The notes under the pieces are model-generated. The model searched no databases. It worked only from the letters and a program-made list of their open reading frames with translations, and had not been told where the DNA came from. From Alphaproteobacteria bacterium (GTDB lineage: Bacteria > Pseudomonadota > Alphaproteobacteria > Micropepsales > Micropepsaceae), in assembly GCA_019247845.1 (NCBI GenBank), contig JAFBAL010000005.1, positions 1-64,000 of the forward strand: a stretch of 64,000 bases of DNA. Reading direction: 5' to 3'. Shown here piece after piece: positions 18,185 through 25,939 of the stretch. Within the stretch, counting starts at the first letter, position 1. Every line of letters begins with the position of its first letter. Both the position numbers and the translations under genes were made by a program.

Positions 18185-18504
18185 CCGCGCGCCTTTTGCA
18201 GGATGGGGCCGAGCTTCATCGCCAGGCCCATGTCGCCGGCGACGCGCAGCTTGCCCTGCATGAAGGCCGAGGTGCCGTCGAGCTCGCCCTTGACCATCTT
18301 CTCGAAGGTCTCCATCGCCATCGACAGCGTGCAGTCGGCGTTCTGGCCCTCGCCGTCGGTGACGGAATTGGGCACCGACTTGCCGTCGATCAGCACGCTG
18401 CCGTCGGCGCCGAAATCGAACTTGAGCGTGCCGCCCAGCCCCGAATTGGTGCCGATGGCCGCACCCAGCTGGTTGATGATTTCCTGGATCCGTGGCGAGG
18501 GCAT
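18181..18504 (-). CDS. SCP2 sterol-binding domain protein
   Basis: A 107-residue single-domain SCP2 protein, expected to bind lipids or acyl chains in a hydrophobic tunnel. The family pattern GTLKFDFGADGSVLIDG, DCTLSMAMETFEKMVKGELDGTSAFMQGKLRVAGDMGLAMKLGPIL is complete. ATG at 18504 follows AAGGGAAGGACACC. It is first in a minus-strand unit with the alpha/beta hydrolase (overlapping stop) and perhaps the HAF gene. Pairing with a lysophospholipase-like enzyme suggests lipid turnover; this is inference. Confidence 0.9.
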   Translation of the reverse strand: MPSPRIQEIINQLGAAIGTNSGLGGTLKFDFGADGSVLIDGKSVPNSVTDGEGQNADCTLSMAMETFEKMVKGELDGTSAFMQGKLRVAGDMGLAMKLGPILQKARG

Positions 18505-18535
18505 GGTGTCCTTCCCTTATGTTCTCCCGACGGCC

Positions 18536-18563
18536 CTTATATACGGGCGCGGTGGGAGCACAA
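18536..18563 (-). promoter_or_regulatory. Predicted promoter of the SCP2-hydrolase unit
   Basis: On the minus strand: TTGTGC (18563-18558), a 16-base spacer, TATAAG (18541-18536). The start site would be near 18529, about 25 bases before the SCP2 ATG. Confidence 0.45.
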
Positions 18564-18627
18564 AACCTCCTCAATTTCGCCGTGCGCGGTCCTATGCTAG
18601 GGTATGCAAGGGCAAGAAGGGCATCGC

Positions 18628-19050
18628 ATGAGCGTCCTGAAGGACGACGACGTGCCGGCACTGGCGACGACGGCACCGTCGCCGGTCGAGAAGAGAGATC
18701 TGCTCGGCAGTTTCTGCTTCTATTTCCACTTCGCGGTGATGATCTTCATCGTCGCCGGCTGGGCGCTGCCCTGGGCGCCGGCGCTCTGGTTCTATCTCGG
18801 CTTCCTGCCTTTGGTCGCGCTGCACTGGCAGTTCAACAGGAACTCCTGCGTGCTGAACAACATCGAATCGCTGATCCGCTACGGCACCTGGCGCTCGCAA
18901 CAGAACGCGGAAGAGGGCGCCTGGCTGATGACCTTGATCAAGAACGTCACCGGCGTCGCGCTCAAGGCCTGGCAGACCGACCTGCTCACCTATGCCGTCA
19001 TGGCGACCTTGTGGTCGGTAGGGCTGGCCCATCTCAAGGGCTGGTGGTGA
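18628..19050 (+). CDS. Small integral membrane protein, unknown
   Basis: A 140-residue protein with two adjacent hydrophobic segments (FCFYFHFAVMIFIVAGWALP and APALWFYLGFLPLVALHW) and a third near the C-terminus (LLTYAVMATLWSVGLAHL). Between them lies a polar NRNSCVLNNIESLIRYG region. I do not recognise the family; the HF..GW..P..HW..N..C order loosely recalls DUF2784. Start at 18628 after GAAGGG; a start at 18604 is less well placed. It overlaps the next gene by GTGA, so the two are likely translated together. Confidence 0.65.
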   Translation: MSVLKDDDVPALATTAPSPVEKRDLLGSFCFYFHFAVMIFIVAGWALPWAPALWFYLGFLPLVALHWQFNRNSCVLNNIESLIRYGTWRSQQNAEEGAWLMTLIKNVTGVALKAWQTDLLTYAVMATLWSVGLAHLKGWW

Positions 19051-19976
19051 AGCGCTTCGCTCTTGCGCTGGCGCTGGTCGCCGCGCCGGCGGCCGCGCAG
19101 ACGCAGGACTGGTCCACGAACATCGAGACCGTCGTCGTCCATGCCAACGAGCGCGGGCCGCTGGTCTGGCGCGTGACCAAGGGCGATGCCGAGGTCGACC
19201 TGATCGGCCAGGTCGAGCCGGTGCCGCAGAGCCTGGCCTGGAACACGCACGGCATCGAAGAGACGCTGAAGGGCGCGAAGGTGCTCTACACCAACGCCCA
19301 GGCCTCGGTCGGCATCGCCGAAGGGCTGTGGTTCCTGGCCTGGCATTCCAACGCGGTCTATCTGCCGGGCGACGTGCCGATGGAGTCGACCTTGCCGGCC
19401 GATCTGCGCGCGCGCTTCGCGGCCCGGCGCGACAAGATCAAGCGCGGCGCCGACCGCTATGCCTCGCTGCGCGTGCCGCTCGCGGCGCTGCGGCTCGAGG
19501 GCGATTTCCTGGAGGCGAACCACCTCACGCGCTACGAACCGGGCAAGACGGTCGAGAGGCTGGCGCGCAAGCTGGACGTGCCGGTGAAGCCGCTTGCCGA
19601 GTACGAGGCGCTGCCGATGATCGAGAAGCTGCCGACGATGTCGAAAGCGGCGAACGAGGCCTGCGCCAGGGACGCGCTCGACGACATCGACGCGCTCGAC
19701 GGGCATGCGGATGCGGCGGCGCAGGCCTGGGCGGTCGGCGATCTCGGCGCGATCAAGGCGAACTATTCCGAGGAGCGCTTCCAGGCCTGCATCCAGGCGG
19801 TGCCGGGTGCCGCCGCCCTTTTCGGCCGCGCGGTGCATGACAGCGTCGCCGCCATCGACGACGCGCTCGCCAAGCCCGGCAAGACGGTGATGCTGGTCGG
19901 CATCGGCGTGATCCTGAGGAAGGGCGGCATCGCCGATCAGCTGAAGGCGCAAGGTTTGGCGCTCGAAGAGCCTTAA
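19047..19976 (+). CDS. TraB/GumN family protein
   Basis: A 309-residue secreted protein of the TraB/GumN type, a fold related to metal-dependent haem-binding or peptidase-like proteins (TIKI/PrgY). A signal peptide is followed by PLVWRVTKGDAEVDLIGQVEPVP, the usual LW.v....... LiGt.H region in variant form: the conserved GxxH is replaced by GQVEPVP, so the metal-site His seems absent. The C-terminal TVMLVGIGVILRKGGIADQLKAQG is the second family hallmark. GTG start at 19047 overlaps the stop of the upstream gene. A 16-bp tandem copy covers the stop codon. Function is unknown. Confidence 0.75.
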   Translation: MKRFALALALVAAPAAAQTQDWSTNIETVVVHANERGPLVWRVTKGDAEVDLIGQVEPVPQSLAWNTHGIEETLKGAKVLYTNAQASVGIAEGLWFLAWHSNAVYLPGDVPMESTLPADLRARFAARRDKIKRGADRYASLRVPLAALRLEGDFLEANHLTRYEPGKTVERLARKLDVPVKPLAEYEALPMIEKLPTMSKAANEACARDALDDIDALDGHADAAAQAWAVGDLGAIKANYSEERFQACIQAVPGAAALFGRAVHDSVAAIDDALAKPGKTVMLVGIGVILRKGGIADQLKAQGLALEEP

Positions 19977-19993
19977 CCTCGAAGAGCCTTAAC
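19962..19993 (+). repeat. 16-bp tandem duplication at the TraB/GumN stop codon
   Basis: CTCGAAGAGCCTTAAC occurs twice in a row (19962-19977 and 19978-19993). The first copy holds the last codons and stop of the TraB/GumN gene; the second is noncoding and directly precedes the palindromic element. Confidence 0.9.
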
Positions 19994-19997
19994 ACGG

Positions 19998-20130
19998 CGT
20001 CATTCCCGGCGAGCATCGGCGCGACAGCGTCGATGCGAGGGAGGGAATCCTAGGCAACCGGCTAGGCATTCGGCGTGGATTCCTTCCCTCGGGCCGCTCG
20101 CGATGCGGGCGATCCTCGCCGGGAATGACG
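19998..20130. repeat. Palindromic interspersed element, copy 1
   Basis: A 133-bp imperfect palindrome bounded by perfect 15-bp terminal inverted repeats (CGTCATTCCCGGCGA and its complement). Inner arms also pair (GGGAGGGAATCC with GGATTCCTTCCC). It has no open frame of note. A related element lies at 40565-40693. Both sit between convergent genes. Small size, inverted ends and internal symmetry resemble a MITE or a REP/BIME-like element. Confidence 0.8.
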
Positions 20131-20131
20131 C

Positions 20132-21025
20132 TCAACTCCGCGGCGAGCCGCGCGACATCGAGCGCGCGAGCGGCGTGCGCAAGAACAGGTCGCCGCCTTC
20201 GGCAAAGGCGCGGGGGCCGGTGTCGCGCAACAGGTGATCGCGCACGTGCTGCGGGACCGCCGCCGGTTCCCACAAGAACGCCTCGCGCTTCATCTCGTCA
20301 TAGCGGCTATCGTCCTGCTGCGCGTCGCCCGAAAGATTGCCGCGCCGCTCGAGCAGGCAGGCGGCCGAGGCCGGCGTCTGCGGCCCGTCCTTGGCGATGG
20401 CCATGAACAAGCCGTCCATCACGTCGACCTGCGGCATGTTCACGCCGTTGAGCAGGCAGAACAGGATCGAGTCGTCGCTGCCGTCGATCAGGATGCCGTG
20501 CAGCTGTCCGGCGAGCTGCAGCAGCGGCCCGCGGCATTCATACGCCGAGTTGCCCCAGCGCATGTGCAGGATGCCGTTCTGCTTCCTGATCATCAGCACG
20601 TCGTGGAGGAACTCGCCCGGCCGCGTGAAGGCGAGCCGCGTGCCGTTCCAGAAGCCTTCGAAGCCATGGCCGCGCCGCGCCGTCTCGTTGCGCGCCGTCT
20701 CGATCAGGCGCGCGGGAACGTCGAGGCCGGCCACAGCGTCGCCGTTCGCGGCGGCGTCGCGCGTCAGGACGGCGGCATCGACGCCCAGCCGCTCGGCCAG
20801 CGCGTTCAAGCCCAGATCCCAATCGAGCATCGAGAAGCCCTGGACGCGCTTTGCCATCAGCCCGGTCAGCGCGGTCAGGTTATGCGCCGACGGCGTCACC
20901 GCGCCCGCGACCCAGCGCCCGACCAGCGACTTGTCCACCTTGAGCTCGGCCGCCAGCCTTCCGCGGCTCATCGAGAAGGCCTTCAGCACCAGGTTCAGCT
21001 TGGGTCCGAAGTCGCTGCTGGGCAT
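20132..21025 (-). CDS. HTH-domain transcriptional regulator, unknown sensor domain
   Basis: A 297-residue regulator. The N-terminal 60 residues form a helix-turn-helix (SRGRLAAELKVDKSLVGRWVAGAVTPSAHNLTALTGL), close to XRE/lambda-repressor types. The remainder is a domain I do not recognise, with a beta-rich part (GFWNGTRLAFTRPGEFLHDVLMIRK, LHMRWG, GILIDGSDDSILFCLLNGV) that may sense a ligand. ATG at 21025; the frame upstream to 21145 is leader. It diverges from three GloVer-repeat genes, and the space between carries repeated TGCAAC half-sites. It probably controls those genes and itself; this is inference. Confidence 0.75.
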   Translation of the reverse strand: MPSSDFGPKLNLVLKAFSMSRGRLAAELKVDKSLVGRWVAGAVTPSAHNLTALTGLMAKRVQGFSMLDWDLGLNALAERLGVDAAVLTRDAAANGDAVAGLDVPARLIETARNETARRGHGFEGFWNGTRLAFTRPGEFLHDVLMIRKQNGILHMRWGNSAYECRGPLLQLAGQLHGILIDGSDDSILFCLLNGVNMPQVDVMDGLFMAIAKDGPQTPASAACLLERRGNLSGDAQQDDSRYDEMKREAFLWEPAAVPQHVRDHLLRDTGPRAFAEGGDLFLRTPLARSMSRGSPRS

Positions 21026-21075
21026 TGCTGTCCTGGCCGTAATCCTGTCGCCACCATCGCAAATCTGCACCGAAA

Positions 21076-21124
21076 TGCAACGGTTGCATGCGCCGTTGCA
21101 CAGCGCGCCGCCCGCCGATGCAAC
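21076..21124. promoter_or_regulatory. TGCAAC half-site cluster (probable operator)
   Basis: TGCAAC-G-GTTGCA, a palindrome with a single central base (21076-21088), followed by GTTGCA (21095-21100) and TGCAAC (21119-21124); a further CGCAAC lies at 21128. It lies between the divergent HTH regulator and the GloVer gene cluster, as expected for the regulator's binding region. Confidence 0.6.
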
Positions 21125-21184
21125 TGGGCGCAACGCCCGGATCACCCCAAAAGCCGCGCCATCGTTCTTCTAGGGGGTCAACCT

Positions 21185-22459
21185 ATGAACAAGCTCACCA
21201 CGCTGGCGGTGGTTTCCGTGGCCGCTCTTCTCGCCTGGGGTCCGGCCGCGGCCGCGACCTACAAGAACCTGCACGGCTTCTGCGCCAAGGCCAGCTGCGC
21301 CGACGGCCAGCAGCCGCGCGCCGGCCTCGCCCACGACATGGCGGGCAACTATTTCGGCACCACCACCGGCGGCGGCGCCTACAACGGCGGCACGGTGTTC
21401 CGCTTCAGCTTCGACGGCACGCAGTGGAAATACACCCTTCTGCACAGCTTCTGCCGCCGCCCTGACTGCACCGACGGCTACTTCCCGGAAGCCGGCGTCA
21501 TCGTCGGCCAGTCCGGCGACCTCTATGGCGTGACCAGCGCGGGCGGCCCGGCCAACCGCGGCACGCTCTACAAGCTCTCATTCGTGTCCGGGCGCTGGGT
21601 GTTCAAGTTGCTGCACAACTTCTGCAGCCATGCGAGCTGCACCGACGGCGCCGATCCGCTCTATTCCGGTCTCGCCTATCAGGGCCAGCAGTCGGGCGCG
21701 CTCTATGACGGCACCTCGACGCTCTACGGCACGACCAACAAGGGCGGCGCCAACGACGAAGGCACGGTGTTCGCGTTCACACCCGATGCCGGCAACGGCA
21801 AGTTCGGGGTCGCCTATCATTTCTGCCGCCGCACGGAATGCCTCGACGGCGCCGAGCCGGCCGCGGGCGTCGGCGTCGATGCCATGGGCCGCATCTACGG
21901 CACGGCGCTGGGCGGGGCGATGCATGTCGGCGTGCTCTACCGGCTCGACAAATCGGGCGACCGCTGGATGCCGACGGTGCTGCACGACTTCTGCAGCGAC
22001 TTCGACGGCACGACCTGCCTGGACGGCATGAACCCGGCGGCCGTGCCGCTGATCGACGGCACCGATCTCTACGGCACCACCGCCGGCGACGGCGAGCACG
22101 ACCGCGGCGTCGCCTACAAGGTCGCAATCGGCGGCACGCACCCGAAGTTCACGGTGCTGCACCGGTTCTGCGCGCTCAGCCGCTGCAGCGACGGCGCGAT
22201 CCCGCTCTATGGCCTGACGATGGATGCCTCCGGCGCGCTGTTCGGCACGACGCTGCAAGGCGGCTTCCACGACGGCGGCACGCTGTTCGAGCTCGGCGGC
22301 GCCAAGCATGACCAGTTCGCGACGCTTCAGGTCTTCCGGCCGCGCACGGGCGCCACGCCCTTCGGTCCTCTCGCGCTCGGCCCTTCGGGCGAGCTCGTCG
22401 GAACGCTTTCCGGGGGCGGCAGGAAATTCGGCGGCGTCATCTACAGCCTGACGCCCTGA
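21185..22459 (+). CDS. Secreted GloVer-repeat protein 1 (seven repeats)
   Basis: A 424-residue exported protein. After a signal peptide (MNKLTTLAVVSVAALLAWGPAAAA) come seven repeats of the Gloeo_Verruco (GloVer) type with the core LYGTTxxGGaxxxGTVFkl. The first six each begin with FC-x4 to x7-C-xDG, two cysteines that may form a disulfide per repeat; the last repeat (VFRPRTGATPFG) lacks them. Seven repeats suggest a seven-bladed beta-propeller. Repeat three carries an insert YQGQQSGALYDGTS that is kept in both paralogues downstream. ATG at 21185 after AGGGGG. Role unknown; a binding or adhesion function is possible. First of three tandem paralogues. Confidence 0.85.
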   Translation: MNKLTTLAVVSVAALLAWGPAAAATYKNLHGFCAKASCADGQQPRAGLAHDMAGNYFGTTTGGGAYNGGTVFRFSFDGTQWKYTLLHSFCRRPDCTDGYFPEAGVIVGQSGDLYGVTSAGGPANRGTLYKLSFVSGRWVFKLLHNFCSHASCTDGADPLYSGLAYQGQQSGALYDGTSTLYGTTNKGGANDEGTVFAFTPDAGNGKFGVAYHFCRRTECLDGAEPAAGVGVDAMGRIYGTALGGAMHVGVLYRLDKSGDRWMPTVLHDFCSDFDGTTCLDGMNPAAVPLIDGTDLYGTTAGDGEHDRGVAYKVAIGGTHPKFTVLHRFCALSRCSDGAIPLYGLTMDASGALFGTTLQGGFHDGGTLFELGGAKHDQFATLQVFRPRTGATPFGPLALGPSGELVGTLSGGGRKFGGVIYSLTP

Positions 22460-22526
22460 CTTGGCGCCCCGATCCGAAGCCACCGAACCAACCACATCCA
22501 CGAACACGCGAAAAAGGAGATTCTCC

Positions 22527-23801
22527 ATGCGCACGATCTTTGCCTTGACGGTTGCCGTCGCCACGCTTGCCGCCACCGCGGCGGACGCCACCCAGTACAA
22601 GCCCCTGCATGCCTTTTGCGGCCTCAACAACTGCAGCGACGGCTCCAAGCCCTGGGCGACGCCCACCGGCGACGGCGCCGGCAACTACTACGGCACGACC
22701 TATAGCGGCGGCGCGCCGAGCGATTCCGGCACCGTCTACCGGATGCATTACGACGGCACGCGCTGGGTCTATTCGCGAGTCCATGTCTTCTGCACCAAGA
22801 TGGATTGCCCCGACGGCGCCCATCCGCGCGCGCAGCTGATCGTCGGCACCGACGGCACGCTCTACGGCACGGCCTCGGACGGCGGCCGCTACGGCTGGGG
22901 CACGATCTTCAGCATCGCGCCCGACGGCAGCGGCTGGACCTACAAGGTGCTGCACCACTTCTGCGCCAAGTCGGGCTGCCCCGACGGCGCGCGTCCGACC
23001 TATGCCGGCTTGAGCTATCAGGGCCAGCAGCCCGGCGCGCTCTATGACGGCACCTCGCCGCTCTATGGCACCACCGTCAACGGCGGCAGCCAAAACCAGG
23101 GCACGGTCTACACGCTGACGCCGGGCGCGACCAAATGGACGCAGAAGGTCATCCACAATTTCTGCAGCGAGGCGAGCTGCGCCGACGGCGGTCAGGTCGA
23201 TGCGCCGGTGACCGTCGACGCGATGGGCCGCGTCTTCGGCACGACCACGGTCGGCGGCGACTACAACCACGGCAACATCTTCGCGCTGACCCACGGCGCG
23301 GCCTGGCACTACACCTCGCTCTACAGCTTCTGCGCGGGTGGCGGGTTCTGCTCGGACGGTGACGGGGCGGTGTCGCAGCTCGTCGTCGACGGCCAGGGCG
23401 ATCTCATCGGCACGACCTATTTCGGCGGCGCGCATGCCAAGGGCTCGGTGTTCAAGCTCGTGCCCAACGGCGCGCATTCGACCTTCTCGACGCTCTACAG
23501 CTTCTGCGCCCAGGCGAATTGCGCCGACGGCCAGAACCCGCAGGCCTCGGTGACGCTGGATGCGCAGGGCCGCCTCTACGGCACGACCTATGGCGGCGGC
23601 AGCGGCAACAAGGGCACGGTGTTCAAGCTTTCCGGCGCGAACCTGTCGACCTTCACCTCGCTGCATTCCTTCGGCACCACGACGACGTCCGGCTCCTATC
23701 CGACCGCGGGCCTCGCCCTCGATATGTCGGGGACGCTGTACGGGCTGACGATCACCGGCGGCGCCAACGACCTCGGCCTCTTCTATTCGATCGCCCCGTA
23801 A
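22527..23801 (+). CDS. Secreted GloVer-repeat protein 2 (seven repeats)
   Basis: A 424-residue paralogue of the preceding gene, same length and architecture: signal peptide (MRTIFALTVAVATLAATAADA), six repeats with FC-x4/5-C-xDG (FCGLNNCSDG, FCTKMDCPDG, FCAKSGCPDG, FCSEASCADG, FCAGGGFCSDG, FCAQANCADG) and a seventh without cysteines (SFGTTTTSGSYP). The YQGQQPGALYDGTSPLYGTT insert is again in repeat three. A strong AAAGGAGA lies 6 bases before the ATG at 22527. The 67-base gap after gene 1 has no terminator, so the three genes are probably one transcript. Confidence 0.85.
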   Translation: MRTIFALTVAVATLAATAADATQYKPLHAFCGLNNCSDGSKPWATPTGDGAGNYYGTTYSGGAPSDSGTVYRMHYDGTRWVYSRVHVFCTKMDCPDGAHPRAQLIVGTDGTLYGTASDGGRYGWGTIFSIAPDGSGWTYKVLHHFCAKSGCPDGARPTYAGLSYQGQQPGALYDGTSPLYGTTVNGGSQNQGTVYTLTPGATKWTQKVIHNFCSEASCADGGQVDAPVTVDAMGRVFGTTTVGGDYNHGNIFALTHGAAWHYTSLYSFCAGGGFCSDGDGAVSQLVVDGQGDLIGTTYFGGAHAKGSVFKLVPNGAHSTFSTLYSFCAQANCADGQNPQASVTLDAQGRLYGTTYGGGSGNKGTVFKLSGANLSTFTSLHSFGTTTTSGSYPTAGLALDMSGTLYGLTITGGANDLGLFYSIAP

Positions 23802-23823
23802 TTCGAGACACAGGACAACGACG

Positions 23824-25122
23824 ATGAAAAAGCTTCTCGCAATTCTGATCGGCGTGGCCGCGAGCTGCGCGCTCGCGCAGACCGCTTCGGCCGCCGGTCT
23901 CAAGCCCGTCCATGCCTTCTGCGCCAAGACCGATTGCGCAGACGGCGCGCAGCCTTGGGCGCCGCCCGTCACCGACGGCAAGGGCAACTACTACGGCGTC
24001 ACCGCCCAGGGCGGCGCCAAGGGCAAAGGCACGATCTATCGTATGACGCTGGCGAACGGGCATTGGAGCTTCACCCGTCTCTACAGCTTCTGCACCGACA
24101 AGAACTGCACCGATGGCGCGGAGCCGCGCGGCACGCTGGTCGTCGACACGGACGGCAATCTCTACGGCACGGCCGAGCTCGGCGGCGACATCGGCAACGG
24201 CACGATCTTCAAGTTCCAGCCGAGCGGCGCGGGCGGAACCTTCAAGCGCCTCTACAGCTTCTGCGCCAAGGCCAATTGCGCCGACAGCGCGATCGCGCAG
24301 GACCTCTCGCTGGTTTATCAGGGCCAGTCTTCGGGTCTTCCTTACGACGGCACGTCGCCGTTCTATGGCGAAACCTCCGGCGGCGGTGCGACCAACCACG
24401 GCGTCGTCTTCGCGTTCACGCCCAACGCCGCCCAGACCAAATGGACGTTCAAGACGCTCTACAGCTTCTGTCCCAAGGCGAACTGCCTCGACGGCGCGGT
24501 GCCGTACACGACCGTGGCGATCGACGGCGCGGGCAACCTGTTCGGCACGACCGCAGCCGGCGGCAAATACAACTTCGGCACCGTCTACAAGCTCGCGCCC
24601 GACGGCGCCGGCTGGACGCACACCGTCCTGCATCATTTCTGCGCGCAGAAGACGAGCACCTGTCCGGACGGCACCTCGCCCATCGCCGCACCCGTGCTCG
24701 ACGGCGCGGGAAACCTCTACGGCACGACCTTCAACGGCGGCAGCACGACCTTCGGCACCGTCTACAAGCTCGTGCCCAACGGCGATGCGTACAAGCTCAC
24801 CACGCTGCATACCTTCTGCAACGACACGACGGGCGGGGTGTGCGCCGACGGGAGCAATCCCTGGTCGGGGCCGATCTTCGACGGCCAGGGCCGCCTGTTC
24901 GGCACGACCTATTTCGGCGGCGACACCGGCCAGGGAACGCTCTACCGGCTGGCGGGCCCGAGCCTGAAAAGCTTCGCCCGGATGGTGAGCTTCGACGGCA
25001 CCACGGCCTCGGGCGCGGCGCCGCTGGCGGGCCTCATGCTCGATGCGTCCGGCGCGTTCTACGGCAGCACGGTCATCGGCGCGCCGAACAACGCCGGGGT
25101 CTTCTACAAGTTCACGCCGTGA
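23824..25122 (+). CDS. Secreted GloVer-repeat protein 3 (seven repeats)
   Basis: A 432-residue paralogue, last of the trio. Signal peptide (MKKLLAILIGVAASCALAQTASA), then FCAKTDCADG, FCTDKNCTDG, FCAKANCADS, FCPKANCLDG, FCAQKTSTCPDG and FCNDTTGGVCADG, and a final repeat SFDGTTASGAAP without cysteines. The insert in repeat three (YQGQSSGLPYDGTSPFYGET) is kept. It ends in VFYKFTP, as the others end in YSLTP/YSIAP. It starts 22 bases after gene 2 and is followed by a 12-bp stem terminator that closes the cluster. Confidence 0.85.
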   Translation: MKKLLAILIGVAASCALAQTASAAGLKPVHAFCAKTDCADGAQPWAPPVTDGKGNYYGVTAQGGAKGKGTIYRMTLANGHWSFTRLYSFCTDKNCTDGAEPRGTLVVDTDGNLYGTAELGGDIGNGTIFKFQPSGAGGTFKRLYSFCAKANCADSAIAQDLSLVYQGQSSGLPYDGTSPFYGETSGGGATNHGVVFAFTPNAAQTKWTFKTLYSFCPKANCLDGAVPYTTVAIDGAGNLFGTTAAGGKYNFGTVYKLAPDGAGWTHTVLHHFCAQKTSTCPDGTSPIAAPVLDGAGNLYGTTFNGGSTTFGTVYKLVPNGDAYKLTTLHTFCNDTTGGVCADGSNPWSGPIFDGQGRLFGTTYFGGDTGQGTLYRLAGPSLKSFARMVSFDGTTASGAAPLAGLMLDASGAFYGSTVIGAPNNAGVFYKFTP

Positions 25123-25177
25123 CCGCGAATCGGCGGCGGGTGCACCGGTTGACCCCCGTGAAGCCGCCGCCGGGAAG

Positions 25178-25211
25178 CGCGGGGTGCGAGAGATCGCACC
25201 CCGCGTTTTTT
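25178..25211 (+). terminator. Strong terminator after the GloVer cluster
   Basis: Perfect 12-bp stem CGCGGGGTGCGA / TCGCACCCCGCG with a GAGA loop (25190-25193), then six T. Confidence 0.93.
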
Positions 25212-25215
25212 GCCC

Positions 25216-25343
25216 CTTGAAACCCCTTTGACCGCTACCTACCTAGGTTTCGTCCGGGCGGCCAGATGGCGCGCGGACCTGAAAACGGCCTTTGCCCTGC
25301 CAAGGGAAGGGCCTCAACCAAACGCTTTTGAGGAGGTTTGACC
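25216..25343 (+). promoter_or_regulatory. Heat-shock type promoter and structured leader of the Hsp20 gene
   Basis: CTTGAAA at 25216-25222 matches the RpoH -35 element; ACCTACCTA about 14 bases downstream (25237-25245) is a possible -10. The leader can fold: a C/G-rich arm pair near 25288-25312, and CCTCAA (25312-25317) with TTGAGG (25328-25333), which covers the first part of the AGGAGG ribosome site (25331-25336); CAAAC (25319-25323) can also pair with GTTTG (25336-25340). This resembles ROSE-type RNA thermometers of small heat-shock genes. Confidence 0.45.
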
Positions 25344-25826
25344 ATGCGCAGTTTCGACTTTTCCCCGCTGTTCCGCTCGACCGTCGGCTTCGACCGTATG
25401 TTCGACATGCTCGACCAGGTCGCGGATACCAGCCAAGGCTATCCCCCGTACAACATCGAGCGTCTCGCCGACAGCCAGTACCGCATCACGGTCGCCGTCG
25501 CCGGCTTCGGCGACAAGGACCTCAACATCGAGGTGCGCGACGGCGTGCTCTCGGTCGCGGGCAAGCGCGAGGACGCCGAGAAGCAGTCCTATCTCCATCA
25601 CGGCATCGCGGGCCGCGCCTTCGAGCGCCGCTTCCAGCTGGCCGAGCACGTCGAGGTGAAGGGCGCCAAGCTCGAGAACGGGCTGCTCCATGTCGACCTC
25701 GAGCGCGTGGTCCCTGAGGAGAAGAAGCCGCGGCGCATCGCGATCAACGGCCAGACCAATGCGCAGAGCAACGGTCTCGGCGCGCCGGAGCTCAAGACCA
25801 TCGAAGGGTCCGCCAAAGCGGCGTAA
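25344..25826 (+). CDS. Small heat-shock protein, Hsp20/IbpA family
   Basis: A 160-residue ATP-independent holdase that binds unfolding proteins during heat or oxidative stress. N-terminal MRSFDFSPLFRSTVGFDRMFDML is the IbpA-like arm, followed by the alpha-crystallin domain (YNIERLADSQYRITVAVAGF, LNIEVRDGVLSVAGKRE, AGRAFERRFQLAEHVEV, AKLENGLLHVDLERVVPE) and the IxI-like tail (RRIAING). Start: ATG at 25344 after a perfect AGGAGG; a TTG six bases earlier is unlikely. It has its own promoter region and a terminator, so it is monocistronic. Confidence 0.95.
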   Translation: MRSFDFSPLFRSTVGFDRMFDMLDQVADTSQGYPPYNIERLADSQYRITVAVAGFGDKDLNIEVRDGVLSVAGKREDAEKQSYLHHGIAGRAFERRFQLAEHVEVKGAKLENGLLHVDLERVVPEEKKPRRIAINGQTNAQSNGLGAPELKTIEGSAKAA

Positions 25827-25847
25827 GCCTCCGCTCGGGCGTATCGG

Positions 25848-25881
25848 AAAAGGCCGGGCCGCGAAAGCGGTCCGGCCTTTT
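25848..25881 (+). terminator. Terminator after the Hsp20 gene
   Basis: A 15-bp stem with a GAAA loop: AAAAGGCCGGGCCGC pairs with GCGGTCCGGCCTTTT (one G-T pair). The T-run is part of the stem, so it can work in both directions. Confidence 0.85.
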
Positions 25882-25896
25882 CGCTTGGCCCGTGTT

Positions 25897-25931
25897 CCGC
25901 CATGTGGCATATTTAATCCGACACTTGGCGG
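25897..25931. promoter_or_regulatory. Inverted-repeat operator of the Xre/RES pair
   Basis: CCGCCATGTG (25897-25906) and CACTTGGCGG (25922-25931), a 10-bp inverted repeat with one mismatch, flank an AT-rich TATTTAAT (25910-25917) that may be the -10 element. Location directly before the antitoxin start suits autoregulation. Confidence 0.5.
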
Positions 25932-25939
25932 TGACGGAT

